Origin: Bradyrhizobium sp. CSA112
GTDB lineage: Bacteria; Pseudomonadota; Alphaproteobacteria; Rhizobiales; Xanthobacteraceae
Length of the DNA stretch: 64,000 bases
Assembly: GCF_029051645.1 (NCBI RefSeq)
Contig: NZ_JAACFS010000003.1
Location: 1-64,000 of the forward strand
Direction: 5' to 3'
In this document: positions 1-7,107 of the stretch, one piece after another
Layout: the number at the start of each line of letters is the position of its first letter
How positions within the stretch are numbered: position 1 is the first letter of the stretch
Notes under the pieces: generated by a model
Seen by the model: the letters and a program-made list of their open reading frames with translations, nothing else
Told to the model about the DNA's origin: nothing
The model's database searches: none
Program-made: the position numbers and the translations under genes

Positions 1-1
1 G

Positions 2-40
2 GGCTACTCGGGTGAAGTCCAAGCGGGGGAGATGGACTAG
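2..40 (+). CDS. Possible 3' end of an upstream gene (partial)
   Basis: An open frame enters from the window edge and reads GYSGEVQAGEMD before a TAG stop. It is too short to identify. It is included only because the frame is open to the edge; it could be chance. Confidence 0.2.
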   Translation, partial: GYSGEVQAGEMD

Positions 41-114
41 GCCGCGCCCCTCAAGAGGCCCTGGACCCTGCATGACTCCGGCGGACCGGCCGGACCGGGC
101 TGGGAAATCCGAAG

Positions 115-372
115 TTATTTGGTCAGGTGCGCAAGCATGGCCTCACAGGCGTTCTCGGCTTCGGCAAACGTCTTAAAGGGTGATCCGCCTATCTTGATTG
201 CAGGCCTGTTGAAATCGATGGGGCGCCAGGAAGCTACAAAGCCCGGCCGCCCATGAAGTCCAGGACCACTGGTGCTCTCGTTGCTGATAACAAATGAGAA
301 GCCACGCTCGCTCGCGCTCCAGATCTCCAGCTCATCTTTCGCGGGAGCAACGCGGCTGAAGTGTAAGGCCAT
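115..372 (-). CDS. Small hypothetical protein (85 aa)
   Basis: This is an 85-residue soluble protein with no signal peptide. A hydrophobic, Trp-containing middle (FVASWRPIDFNRPAIKIGG) is followed by an Ala/Glu-rich helix (FAEAENACEAMLAHL). The layout resembles the short lineage-restricted proteins common in Bradyrhizobium islands. The ribosome-binding site is weak. A strong hairpin lies 30 nt upstream at 402-429. Function is unknown. Confidence 0.5.
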   Translation of the reverse strand: MALHFSRVAPAKDELEIWSASERGFSFVISNESTSGPGLHGRPGFVASWRPIDFNRPAIKIGGSPFKTFAEAENACEAMLAHLTK

Positions 373-401
373 TGCTACGATCCAGCGCGTCTCTAAACGG
401 C

Positions 402-429
402 CCCAGCGCTTACAGAGCTGAGCGCTGGG
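402..429. repeat. Hairpin with 9-bp stem; related copy near 33005
   Basis: CCCAGCGCT pairs with AGCGCTGGG across a 10-nt loop. The flank AAACGGCCCCAGCGC recurs near 33003-33017, again about 30 nt upstream of a minus-strand start. On the minus strand the hairpin is followed by GGCCGTTTA, so it may be a weak terminator of a lost minus-strand gene. Confidence 0.4.
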
Positions 430-473
430 ACCGCCAACCTAGGCAGGTTTTCCTCCGGCCTGGGGCTTTGGGG

Positions 474-500
474 GCATAGTGCCGGAGGCAGGGATTCGAC
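474..500 (-). other. tRNA 3'-end-like fragment (possible attachment-site remnant)
   Basis: The minus strand reads GTCGAATCCCTGCC followed by TCCGGCACTA. This resembles a tRNA T-loop, T-stem and acceptor end. No 5' half is present. It sits in the 373-768 stretch, which holds no convincing gene, next to a truncation junction. Chance resemblance cannot be excluded. Confidence 0.25.
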
Positions 501-744
501 TCTAGGGAAAAACCATCGTTCCTTCATCCCGGGGAAAATATGCAATTTGCGGCGCAGTCTGTAGCGCAAAACGTCCGTTCCCGACCCCTAAAGCTAGTGG
601 CATTGCAAGGCCGCTTCGGGGCCGCTGTAATCGCCAGGAAGGCCGGCCGCGAGGCCGATAGTAAATGTCACAACGAGACTTGACATTGCAGCGATCGCGG
701 CCGTCATCGGCTGGGTTGGATTCTGCCTGTATAAGGGTTGGTTC

Positions 745-857
745 TAAAGCATGTTCGGACGGCAAGGGCTATGGCGGCAGCCTGCTGCCCGACGCCATTC
801 GCTGGCCACGCGGCACATGGAAGCTGGAGGCCTCGCTGAAATGCCGGTCATGTCGGA
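745..857 (+). pseudogene. 5'-remaining fragment of a small Cys-rich hypothetical gene
   Basis: The plus strand encodes DAIRWPRGTWKLEASLKC followed by RSCRK. This resembles a short Bradyrhizobium hypothetical protein with a CxxC motif, from memory only. The recognisable part stops at about 857, exactly where a truncated minus-strand gene begins. The sequence looks like two gene fragments joined end to end. Confidence 0.4.
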
Positions 858-1173
858 AAAGCTTTTTGCGGCAGTGCTGCTCGAAAAAACGAGAATCGTC
901 CAAATATCGCAAGGCCTCAGCGTTTCGCTTAGTGTTGATAAGCTGCACGGAGGTTCCGTGCCGATGAAGCCACCAGATCAGGTTGCTGAGGAAAATGACT
1001 CCTGCGGGTTGAATGAAGTTGAGCCGCTTAAAATCGAGCACGAGGCTAGGCGGCCAACCTTCAGGACAGCCGGCGGCAATATCTTCGGCCAGCGTCGATA
1101 GCGTAGCACCCTCGAACCTTGAGGGAATGATAAAGCACGGCGCCGGACCGGTGTCGCTGACAGAATCGCTCAT
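769..1173 (-). pseudogene. Truncated STAS-like N-terminal domain protein
   Basis: Residues about 35-100 contain LVLDFKRLNFIQPAGVIFLS and a following helix-strand pattern, like the STAS-like N-terminal part of certain ATP-binding regulatory proteins. From about residue 105 (position 857) the frame runs antisense into an unrelated gene fragment, so the rest of the protein is lost. The reading frame is open, but the product is probably non-functional. Confidence 0.45.
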
Positions 1174-1308
1174 TGATAGACGGTATCGTCAGGATGAGTT
1201 TAACGCCAACAGCCTTCCGCAGCCGGAGGGCGAGAGCAAGGGCAGAAGACCATTGTTTCTTGCGGGCGGTTGGCGATGATAATAACTGCCCTTAAGGGAG
1301 CCGCCGAT

Positions 1309-1707
1309 ATGCCCGCCTATCTTGTCCGCCTGATCGATACCCGTGATCTCGTGGGCTTTTATTTCGCTGACGACCCCAGCGATCTGCCCACGATTATCGA
1401 TGAATGTACGGAAGCTGCAGATTGCGAATATGCGGAGCTGCCCGATGGCGGCATTACATGGGAAAGTCCGGCCATCGCGGTACCGATCGAGATCGACAAG
1501 GATGATCCGGACGACAGCAAGGACATTCCAGAAATGCCCTGGTCGGGGGCCTCGCTGTCCGAGAACTGGTGGAGTGTGCTCTACGGTTACACCGATGAAC
1601 AGTGGACGCCGTTCTTTCCAGATCAGCCGCGCGAACCTAGACCGCCCGCGCCACGAAGGCCGCTTGGCCCGGCTCGAGTGGTGAGGTTCAGGAAGCGGGG
1701 CGCTTAG
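1309..1707 (+). CDS. Acidic hypothetical protein (132 aa)
   Basis: The start at 1309 is chosen over an upstream ATG because AAGGGAG lies 8 nt before it. The product begins MPAYLVRLIDTRDLVGFYFA. It is acidic in the middle (DKDDPDDSKDIPEMPW) and ends in a Pro/Arg-rich tail. There is no signal peptide or membrane segment. The N-terminal half has an alternating strand-helix look. Function is not recognised. Confidence 0.6.
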   Translation: MPAYLVRLIDTRDLVGFYFADDPSDLPTIIDECTEAADCEYAELPDGGITWESPAIAVPIEIDKDDPDDSKDIPEMPWSGASLSENWWSVLYGYTDEQWTPFFPDQPREPRPPAPRRPLGPARVVRFRKRGA

Positions 1708-1742
1708 ACTTTCGTCCCAGCTCTACAAGCCGGCGATGGCTG

Positions 1743-2045
1743 CTATTGGACCGCCTTCCGCAGCCTCAGCTTGAACGCTTGTAAGGCCTTAAGAGTTGTA
1801 GCCGGCGCCATGCCGAGGGCAGCCAAGCGCTCTATGATAGCCTGCTCTTGGCTTTGACAAGCTTGGAATGCCAAGTCGATAGCCTCCGAAGTGCTGCCTA
1901 GGCCTTGCAAACGGACTGTGCGGTGTATGCAATCTTCGTAGTTTTTCCTCAGTTGCGGCAGGAGGTCGTCCGCTTTGCTACGGACGTTGCCGACAAGCGC
2001 GAAAAGCAGCACCAACGCCGCAAAGCGCTGCATCGACTGCCGCAT
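1743..2045 (-). CDS. Small secreted or periplasmic hypothetical protein (100 aa)
   Basis: The start overlaps the stop of the upstream ribbon-helix-helix gene by one base (TGATG), so the two are probably translationally coupled. The N-terminus MRQSMQRFAALVLLFALVGN is a typical signal peptide with likely cleavage near residue 24. The mature part has two Cys (EDCIH, FQACQSQ) and is otherwise helical. It is not a recognised toxin family. Confidence 0.6.
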   Translation of the reverse strand: MRQSMQRFAALVLLFALVGNVRSKADDLLPQLRKNYEDCIHRTVRLQGLGSTSEAIDLAFQACQSQEQAIIERLAALGMAPATTLKALQAFKLRLRKAVQ

Positions 2046-2245
2046 CACTTCTTCGCCTTCAGCCCCAGCTCGACTAGGCGGCGGATGGCTTCGGAGCGGA
2101 CAGGCGCGTCGTCTTGCTGACGAGCCCACTTGTCTACTGCCTCTGCGATTGCGGGGGGTAGTCGCACAGCACTTACCGGATAGGAGCCCCCCTTCTTTTT
2201 TGGGCGGCCGACCGGATTTTTGTTTACGAAAATTGACTTCTTCAT
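2045..2245 (-). CDS. Ribbon-helix-helix-like DNA-binding protein (66 aa)
   Basis: A basic N-terminus (VGRPKKKGG) leads to a beta-strand (YPVSAVRL) and two helices (PAIAEAVDKWARQQ, RSEAIRRLVELGLKAKK), the CopG/Arc fold pattern. Such proteins are usually small repressors or antitoxins. The coupled downstream gene is a signal-peptide protein rather than a known toxin, so a toxin-antitoxin role is not supported. The sequence around the start is AT-rich. Confidence 0.65.
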   Translation of the reverse strand: MKKSIFVNKNPVGRPKKKGGSYPVSAVRLPPAIAEAVDKWARQQDDAPVRSEAIRRLVELGLKAKK

Positions 2246-2331
2246 AATTTCAGTTTACAAAAATTGCAAGCCGAGGGGAAGCCCTAACTTCCGCCCCGGC
2301 TCTAACCCTAGCCAGACAGCAGGAGCTCATC

Positions 2332-2739
2332 ATGGCCAAGGCTACCGAACAGGCTACCACGACCGTGACAACAACCGTTGCATCCGACCCGATCTTCGCC
2401 GCGATCGAGGCTCATGCAAAGGCCAGCGACGAGATCTGGGCCCTCCATGAGGACAGTCTCGCTGTGGGCCCCGAGAACGCGGGTCATCTCCCGATAGAGG
2501 CCGCCGTTGCGGCCGAACTCGACGCTGCGAAGGCCCTGATCAACACGGCGCCGAGCACGCAGATGGGCCTGCGGGCGCTGGAAGCGCATCTTCGCGAGGA
2601 TCGCCATCGCCAGGCTCGGGGGTTCATCGCAAGGACGCACGCGACAGAAATCGGCACCTACACGAGCGGCGACTGGAGCCTTGAAAACGTCGACTGGCTG
2701 ATCGCGAAGCGCGCAGCAGAGATTGATAGCGCCGCGTGA
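2332..2739 (+). CDS. Hypothetical helical protein (135 aa)
   Basis: A CAGGAG ribosome-binding site precedes the ATG. The protein starts with a Thr-rich leader (TTTVTTTVASD) and continues as a mostly helical domain (FAAIEAHAKASDEIWALHE; RALEAHLREDRHRQARGFI). It ends with a Trp-containing segment (SGDWSLENVDWLIAKRAAE). It is conserved in style with Bradyrhizobium accessory proteins. No catalytic motif is visible. Confidence 0.6.
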   Translation: MAKATEQATTTVTTTVASDPIFAAIEAHAKASDEIWALHEDSLAVGPENAGHLPIEAAVAAELDAAKALINTAPSTQMGLRALEAHLREDRHRQARGFIARTHATEIGTYTSGDWSLENVDWLIAKRAAEIDSAA

Positions 2740-2766
2740 TGCCGCGAGGCAGGATCGTGATAGGAG

Positions 2767-2788
2767 CCCGCCGGTTCACACCGGCGAG
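2767..2788. repeat. Palindrome, copy 1 of the GCCGG-TTCA hairpin
   Basis: CCCGCCGGTTCACACCGGCG lies just after the gene ending at 2739. Copies occur at 4971-4993 and 5959-5978. It is a likely hairpin terminator or a small dispersed palindrome. Confidence 0.5.
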
Positions 2789-2811
2789 CCAGCGACGGCT
2801 TTTGCGTTTCG

Positions 2812-3078
2812 CTAAGCCGCGGTTGCTTGCTCGTCCGGCGCTCGCTCGGCGAGACGCTGTTCAAGGGCGTCGATGGTCATCTTGAGATTGTCGCGCCGCT
2901 CGATCAGGGTCCTTGCCAGCATTGGATACTTGACATCAGACCGGCCGGAAACGCTGGTGCGCTCTTCCTCGGCCGCGATCTCGCTTTCGATCAATTGAAC
3001 GGTGCGGACGAGATCGGCCAGCATCTTAACAATCACTGTAGTTTCGCGCGCTGTCTCAAAACGAGGCGGCATACTCAT
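2812..3078 (-). CDS. Small coiled-coil hypothetical protein (88 aa)
   Basis: A GGAG site lies upstream of the ATG on the minus strand. Residues 12-40 (VKMLADLVRTVQLIESEIAA) and 55-80 (RTLIERRDNLKMTIDALEQR) have heptad spacing, which suggests a helical hairpin or dimer. There is no signal peptide. Function is unknown. Confidence 0.55.
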   Translation of the reverse strand: MSMPPRFETARETTVIVKMLADLVRTVQLIESEIAAEEERTSVSGRSDVKYPMLARTLIERRDNLKMTIDALEQRLAERAPDEQATAA

Positions 3079-3300
3079 TTGGGTGCTCCGAATGACTTAG
3101 ATCGGCACACCTAGAGATTAGTTGCCGAACAGTTGAAGCACCCGTCGCAAGTTGTTGGCCAATAATGACCCCGTAAGAATACGGTCATCGAAACCCGTGG
3201 GCCGCGGAGCTTCGGTCCCCGCGCTCAAACCTGTGTACCGACTCAACGCAGAAGCGTACCTTGCACCAGTGTTTGACGCATCAGTGCCGAGGAGGCCGAA

Positions 3301-3636
3301 ATGCGCGACGTTTCAAAACTGAAGTTCATCGGCTCGTCATTCTGCAGCCAATATCAGAGCCAGGCGAAGTTTTATATCGACGAGGCGCATGCGTCGGGAA
3401 CGCGTCACCTCGTGGTCGTTTATGAGAATGATGAACACGACTTCATTGCCGGCATTCCTGACGGGTGGGCAGACGAAAACGTGCAGGACTTCATCTTCTG
3501 GCCGATGAAAAATCCGAACTCGCCCTATCCCGTATGGGAGGTGCCGGCGCGCGCCTATGGCAGTCCAATGCTCTATGCTTGGTGGAAGGGTCGCCCTCCG
3601 CTTCAGCGAGAAGCCTCTGCGCGGACTCAGAAATAG
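3301..3636 (+). CDS. Hypothetical protein (111 aa)
   Basis: GAGGAGG lies 6 nt before the ATG. The product is rich in aromatic residues with a strand-helix pattern (TRHLVVVYENDEHDFIAGIP; FIFWPMKNPNSPYPVWEVP). It has no membrane segment or signal peptide. It is not recognised as an enzyme. Strong initiation signals and sensible composition support a real gene. Confidence 0.55.
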   Translation: MRDVSKLKFIGSSFCSQYQSQAKFYIDEAHASGTRHLVVVYENDEHDFIAGIPDGWADENVQDFIFWPMKNPNSPYPVWEVPARAYGSPMLYAWWKGRPPLQREASARTQK

Positions 3637-3740
3637 CCCGTGGATTCGCTGGTGCCGTTTCCGGCTCGCATACCCCAGTGCTAAGGCGGACTATCCAGCG
3701 GCGTTCCCAGAGTCAGGCTGGGGCACTCAGTCGCCGGCCC

Positions 3741-3830
3741 TTAGAGCGGCGCGAGATAAGCGTCGACTACATGAGCTGCAAAGATGGCGACGCAAAACAC
3801 ACCTAGGACTATCGCGACCACTTCAATCAT
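3741..3830 (-). CDS. 29-residue single-pass membrane peptide
   Basis: The short frame reads MIEVVAIVLGVFCVAIFAAH then VVDAYLAPL. It is a hydrophobic helix ending in an A-H-x-x-D motif. A peptide at 51230-51313 has the same layout (FVAHGID), so the two may be one family. Neither is long enough for confident homology. Confidence 0.4.
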   Translation of the reverse strand: MIEVVAIVLGVFCVAIFAAHVVDAYLAPL

Positions 3831-4172
3831 TTTGACGCACCTTTACTAACGGTACGCCTAATGGCCGATCCTGGTTTCATGCCGGCGTCTTCGGGGCCGG
3901 AAAGTGGTTTCCCTCGCACAGCCGATTAAAGTTCGGTAATAGCCACCCGTCGCGCGCGAGCTGTGCGGCGGCAGCGATCATCCCGTCGATGCCCGCGCTA
4001 TCCGGACTCACCGCTGGCCGGACTTAACCGTCAGTTAACGGTTCCGGCGCACCCTCGTCGTCAACCTCCGGCGGTCACGGATTGCGCTGATCATGACCGT
4101 CTGCTGGTCACGGTGTCTAAGCGAGAGCCGTCGCTGCCCCAACAGCGGCGGCCTTTTCGTGGGAGAGCCCCG
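3831..4172. other. Non-coding stretch before the gene at 4173
   Basis: No convincing gene is seen in either strand. An upstream in-frame extension of the next gene exists but has an implausible Arg/Pro-rich composition. Confidence 0.4.
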
Positions 4173-4412
4173 ATGAACTATCAGGCCTTCACGAACGAAA
4201 GCCTCACCATGATGTACGAGGCCGTCCGCGGTGCTTTGGCGGCCGACGATTCGCTTGAGGGGCTAGGTGAGGAACCTAAGTTTAAGGTCCGCGACACTCC
4301 CGAATGGAAAACCCATGCAGCCGACCTCGAGGCTGAAATGCTCAAACGAGGAATGCCTTTCAACGTGATTGATTGGTCTGATGAGCAGGAACCGCAGCCA
4401 TTCGATAAGTAG
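4173..4412 (+). CDS. Small acidic hypothetical protein (79 aa)
   Basis: GGGAG lies 9 nt before this ATG, which is preferred over an upstream in-frame start. The product begins MNYQAFTNESLTMMYEAVRG and continues with an Asp/Glu-rich helical part (TPEWKTHAADLEAEMLKRG). It is a compact soluble protein of unknown function, typical of Bradyrhizobium small hypotheticals. Confidence 0.6.
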   Translation: MNYQAFTNESLTMMYEAVRGALAADDSLEGLGEEPKFKVRDTPEWKTHAADLEAEMLKRGMPFNVIDWSDEQEPQPFDK

Positions 4413-4554
4413 GGCGGCGCGCGCCGTATCGCTCGCAACGCATGAGCGCCACGTCAAGATCTTGTTCCTTTGTATCCCTGGGTGCACTGGCGGCCTGAGT
4501 GGGTCTAGTGAAAATGTAACTAGGAAGCTTGGCTACCAAAGCGCATGCTTGGGC

Positions 4555-4752
4555 ATGTCCGAATCCGGCCACCGATCATGCAAGTGCGGCGCAGTCTATG
4601 ACCGCAGCGAGCATATCGTTGAGGCGCGCGAAATCAGCAGCTTTGAATGCGCCGTGTGTGGCAAGACCATCGAGAATTGGAACTCAGCTTGGGTGCCTCG
4701 ATATCGGTTCATTGCCTGTCCAGCTAGGGATGCCGAATCTCCCCGAGAGTGA
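4555..4752 (+). CDS. Small zinc-ribbon-like protein (65 aa)
   Basis: The start at 4555 leaves MSESGHRSCKCGAVYDRSEH at the N-terminus. Paired cysteines C-x-C and, about 30 residues on, ECAVCGKT suggest a small zinc ribbon. Aromatic residues follow (NWNSAWVPRYR). Similar 60-70-residue proteins are common in Bradyrhizobium islands (recollection). It may bind nucleic acid or protein; no function is known. Confidence 0.55.
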   Translation: MSESGHRSCKCGAVYDRSEHIVEAREISSFECAVCGKTIENWNSAWVPRYRFIACPARDAESPRE

Positions 4753-5269
4753 TTTTCTGCTGGCATTGCATCGCGCCCAATTCTGCCAAGAATCAGACCC
4801 AGCTTGAACAGGCCATTTCGGAGCGCCTCGAAGTGGCAAAGCCTGGCCTAATCGCCGGGCCTGTTCATGGCAACGACGCCGAGGGCGGCGTTCGCGAGGA
4901 CGACGATCCGGAAGTGCAGCGGCCCGCAAGGGCAGCGCCTGCCGGACAAGGCAGCTCGACGCGAACAGGTCCCGCCGGTTCACGCCGGCGGGCTTACCTC
5001 GCCATGCGGACCTGTTGTGAACTCTAGAGCCGTTCCGATGCACGGCCTAATGGGCATGCCACTTGGGGCATGACTGGGGGCCGGAGGGACCGGAGCGGCC
5101 TCGGCAGGCAAGCGAGCACCCAGACCGAGACCGCTTCATTCTGCCCGCGGGTTGACGTTGCAGTTGAGCTTCCAATTCCGCCAAGAGTCCTTTGCAGAAT
5201 CCGGCTAGCGTTCCCATCATCCGCCTGTACAGTGATGAGTCGTTACATCTCATGATCGAGGGGGCCGTC
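4753..5269. other. Stretch without a supported gene; contains a palindrome at 4971-4993
   Basis: Open frames here have skewed Arg/Pro/Ala composition typical of antisense or random GC-rich reading. CCCGCCGGTTCACGCCGGCG plus GGCTT at 4971 is the second copy of the dispersed hairpin and could terminate transcription from the left. Confidence 0.4.
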
Positions 5270-5446
5270 ATGCAGAGCGAGTGGGAATCAATGACGATCG
5301 ATATCTGTTCGCGCTGCGCGAACAGATGCACGATGTGCTCAGCGCGAAGCTGAAGGCTAAAAAAGATCGAGCTCGAACGTCGGTTGAAACAACTCAATCA
5401 GCAGTCAAAACTAATCGAGACGGTGAAGCCTGGCCTGCCAGGGTGA
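5270..5446 (+). pseudogene. H-NS-like N-terminal segment gene, copy A, two frameshifts
   Basis: The ATG at 5270 opens MQSEWESMTID, nearly identical to the intact copy at 27347. A base is missing after the ATCGAT near 5300 and one extra base lies near 5365, so the middle (LREQMHDVLSAKLKAKK-type sequence) is read in another frame before the original frame resumes. With both shifts corrected it would give a short H-NS-like oligomerisation segment with no DNA-binding domain. It shares the TCATGATCG leader with the other copies. Confidence 0.6.
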
Positions 5447-5587
5447 CCTTCGGACACTTCGGCCTCGCTTGGACGCTTCTGCCGCTCGTATCGATTCTTT
5501 GAGCTTCTGATTTTCCGTCTTTCGATTGAGAAGATCGGCCGTGGTCTGCAAAAGACGCTGCTCGAAATCGTGGAAAGACTGTTCCAT
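5411..5587 (-). CDS. Small coiled-coil partner protein, copy A (58 aa)
   Basis: On the minus strand AGGAG precedes the ATG. The product starts MEQSFHDFEQRLLQTTADLL and contains the family core NRKTENQKLKESIRAAEASK, then a basic Trp-containing tail. The core matches genes at 24883, 31428, 33551, 34650 and 49535. It faces, and overlaps by 36 bp, the H-NS-like copy A. The pair forms a convergent module seen repeatedly in this window. Confidence 0.6.
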   Translation of the reverse strand: MEQSFHDFEQRLLQTTADLLNRKTENQKLKESIRAAEASKRGRSVRRSPWQARLHRLD

Positions 5588-5655
5588 CTGAAATACTCCT
5601 GCCCACCAACAATTTACGTTGCCAGTATCGTGCCACGCGTCCTCGGAGCACCGCG

Positions 5656-5940
5656 TTGCACGGTCTCACGATAGGCGAGATTTATTTCAGGACGTTGTCA
5701 ACGAGTTCGGAAAACGACTTCGTGGCCGCCAGTCACGCCGGCGCATATCCGTATTCTTACGGGCCCTCCACTCTAGACGAGAATTTGCGCACGAGAACGC
5801 CATCGATCGTCTTGCTGACGCGGCAGGCAATGCTTCGTGAAGTGGAGCGGAGCGCGGCGCGCGATCTGTTCAAGACAAAGCCGGCCACAATGGCAGCGGC
5901 GAGTGCGCTGATCGACTACTTTGGCACGTTCATCGGCTGA
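5656..5940 (+). CDS. Hypothetical protein (94 aa, TTG start)
   Basis: A TTG is the first start of an open frame giving a soluble protein with sensible composition. It includes SYGPSTLDENLRTRTPSIVL and a helical C-terminus (AASALIDYFGTF). No ribosome-binding site is obvious. A palindrome with a short T-run follows at 5959. Identity is unknown. Confidence 0.4.
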   Translation: MHGLTIGEIYFRTLSTSSENDFVAASHAGAYPYSYGPSTLDENLRTRTPSIVLLTRQAMLREVERSAARDLFKTKPATMAAASALIDYFGTFIG

Positions 5941-5958
5941 GCGGCTTGATCTGGAGAG

Positions 5959-5983
5959 CCGCCGGTTCACGCCGGCGGGGTTT
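5959..5983 (+). terminator. Hairpin terminator, copy 3 of the GCCGG-TTCA palindrome
   Basis: CCGCCGG and CCGGCGG pair around TTCACG and are followed by GGTTT. It lies 19 nt after the gene ending at 5940. It has the same sequence as the hairpins at 2767 and 4971. Confidence 0.55.
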
Positions 5984-6024
5984 CTGCTCCGTCAGGCGTC
6001 CTTGGGGGGTGGAGAGCTTGCTCA

Positions 6025-6255
6025 TCACGACATGATGCCCCTTTCCTTCAATGCGGACACCATCTCCGAAATTTTTCGCTCCAAGTCCTCGAAGTCTTTC
6101 GCAATCCCACCGCTATACCACTCGCTGTAATTATCCACCGCCTCAATGAGTTGGCGGTGTTTTTGGTAGAAATTCCACATCTCTGTCATGCGGCCAGCGC
6201 CTTCCAAGTGCTTCTCGATGGCCGCGAGGATCTCGGTCGCGTCGCGCTGATGCAC
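6025..6255 (-). CDS. Hypothetical helical protein (76 aa)
   Basis: The product contains MTEMWNFYQKHRQLIEAVDN and a coiled C-terminus (DFEDLERKISEMVSALKERG). An internal Met at 6189 could be the true start, because the first 22 codons run antisense to the edge of the integrase remnant. Function is unknown. Confidence 0.5.
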   Translation of the reverse strand: MHQRDATEILAAIEKHLEGAGRMTEMWNFYQKHRQLIEAVDNYSEWYSGGIAKDFEDLERKISEMVSALKERGIMS

Positions 6256-7016
6256 AGCACCGCGCTCCAGAACATCTTCAACAGCAAGTCGCCGGCAGCG
6301 CAGCGCAACTGGATGAAAGCGCTACACGGCTGGGTCGACCATTGCCTCAGCTTGAAGATGATCAAGAGGGATCCTCTTGCCGAAGTGAAACTGGTCAAGA
6401 TGAAGAAGACCGATGGTCACCACCCATGGGAGTCGACCGAGTGCGAGCAATTCGAAAAGAACCATGCCGTCGGAACCCGGGCGCGCTTGGCTTACGAGTT
6501 ATTGCTCCAGGCTGGCCAGTCGCGATGCGATGTCGTCCGGATGGGGCGGCAGCACATTCGTAAGGGCGTGATGACCATCGGCCGGCAAAAAACTGGCGTG
6601 CCATTCAACGTCGAGATCACGCCGCGGCTTCAAGCGGCGATGGACGCCATGCCGGCAAGCAATCATCTAACGTTCCTGGTCACGGCGCAGGGCAATCCGT
6701 TCACGGCGGCGGGCTTCGGCAACTGGTTCCGAGACATGTGCCGAGAGGCGAAGCTGCCGAAGAGATGCACCTCGCACGGGCTCCGCAAGGCTGCGGCTAC
6801 CTACTTAGCAGAGTAGGGCGCAACAGATCATCAACTGATGGCCTGGTTCGGTTGGAGTTCGATCTCACAGGCGCAGGTTTACACCAAGACAGCGAACCGG
6901 AAGCGCATGGCGCAGAGCGCGGCGCGGCTCATAACCGGAACAGGCATTGGCTCACCTTCTGACCCGGTGAGCCAGAACGTCCTCCAACCCATTGAAATAT
7001 CTAAGGCGGAAAAATG
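6252..7016 (+). pseudogene. Tyrosine recombinase (phage-type integrase), decayed
   Basis: The frame from about 6252 matches the middle and catalytic part of a phage-type integrase. It has the first Arg region (QSRCDVVRMGRQHI), HGLRKAAATYLAE, then an in-frame TAG at 6814, then GATDHQLMAWFGW and the Tyr region (QAQVYTKTANRKRM). The N-terminal arm-binding domain of about 140 residues is missing. It ends 3 nt before a tRNA 3' fragment, as expected for an island integrase at its attachment site. It cannot make an intact enzyme. Confidence 0.8.
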
Positions 7017-7019
7017 AAG

Positions 7020-7064
7020 TGGCGATCCCGACAGGACTCGAACCTGCAACCAGACCGTTATGAG
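7020..7064 (-). other. tRNA (CAU anticodon) 3'-half fragment; island attachment site
   Basis: The minus strand reads CTCATAACGG, then GGTTGCAGGTTCGAGTCC and GGGATCGCCA. This is the anticodon loop through the T-arm and acceptor of a CAU-anticodon tRNA (Met or Ile2 type). The 5' half is absent. Together with the adjacent integrase remnant, this is a classic att remnant and marks the right end of an island that extends left of the window. Confidence 0.75.
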
Positions 7065-7107
7065 TGGGAGGATCAGGCGAGGGCGGTTTGCCTGGCCGCG
7101 CCTGGTT

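Noticed and set aside
1743..2245. Toxin-antitoxin pair
   Set aside because: The ribbon-helix-helix gene is coupled to a signal-peptide protein, which is not a toxin type.
6949..6973. Perfect 8-bp hairpin GGCTCACC/GGTGAGCC as a terminator
   Set aside because: It lies inside the integrase coding remnant and has no T-run.
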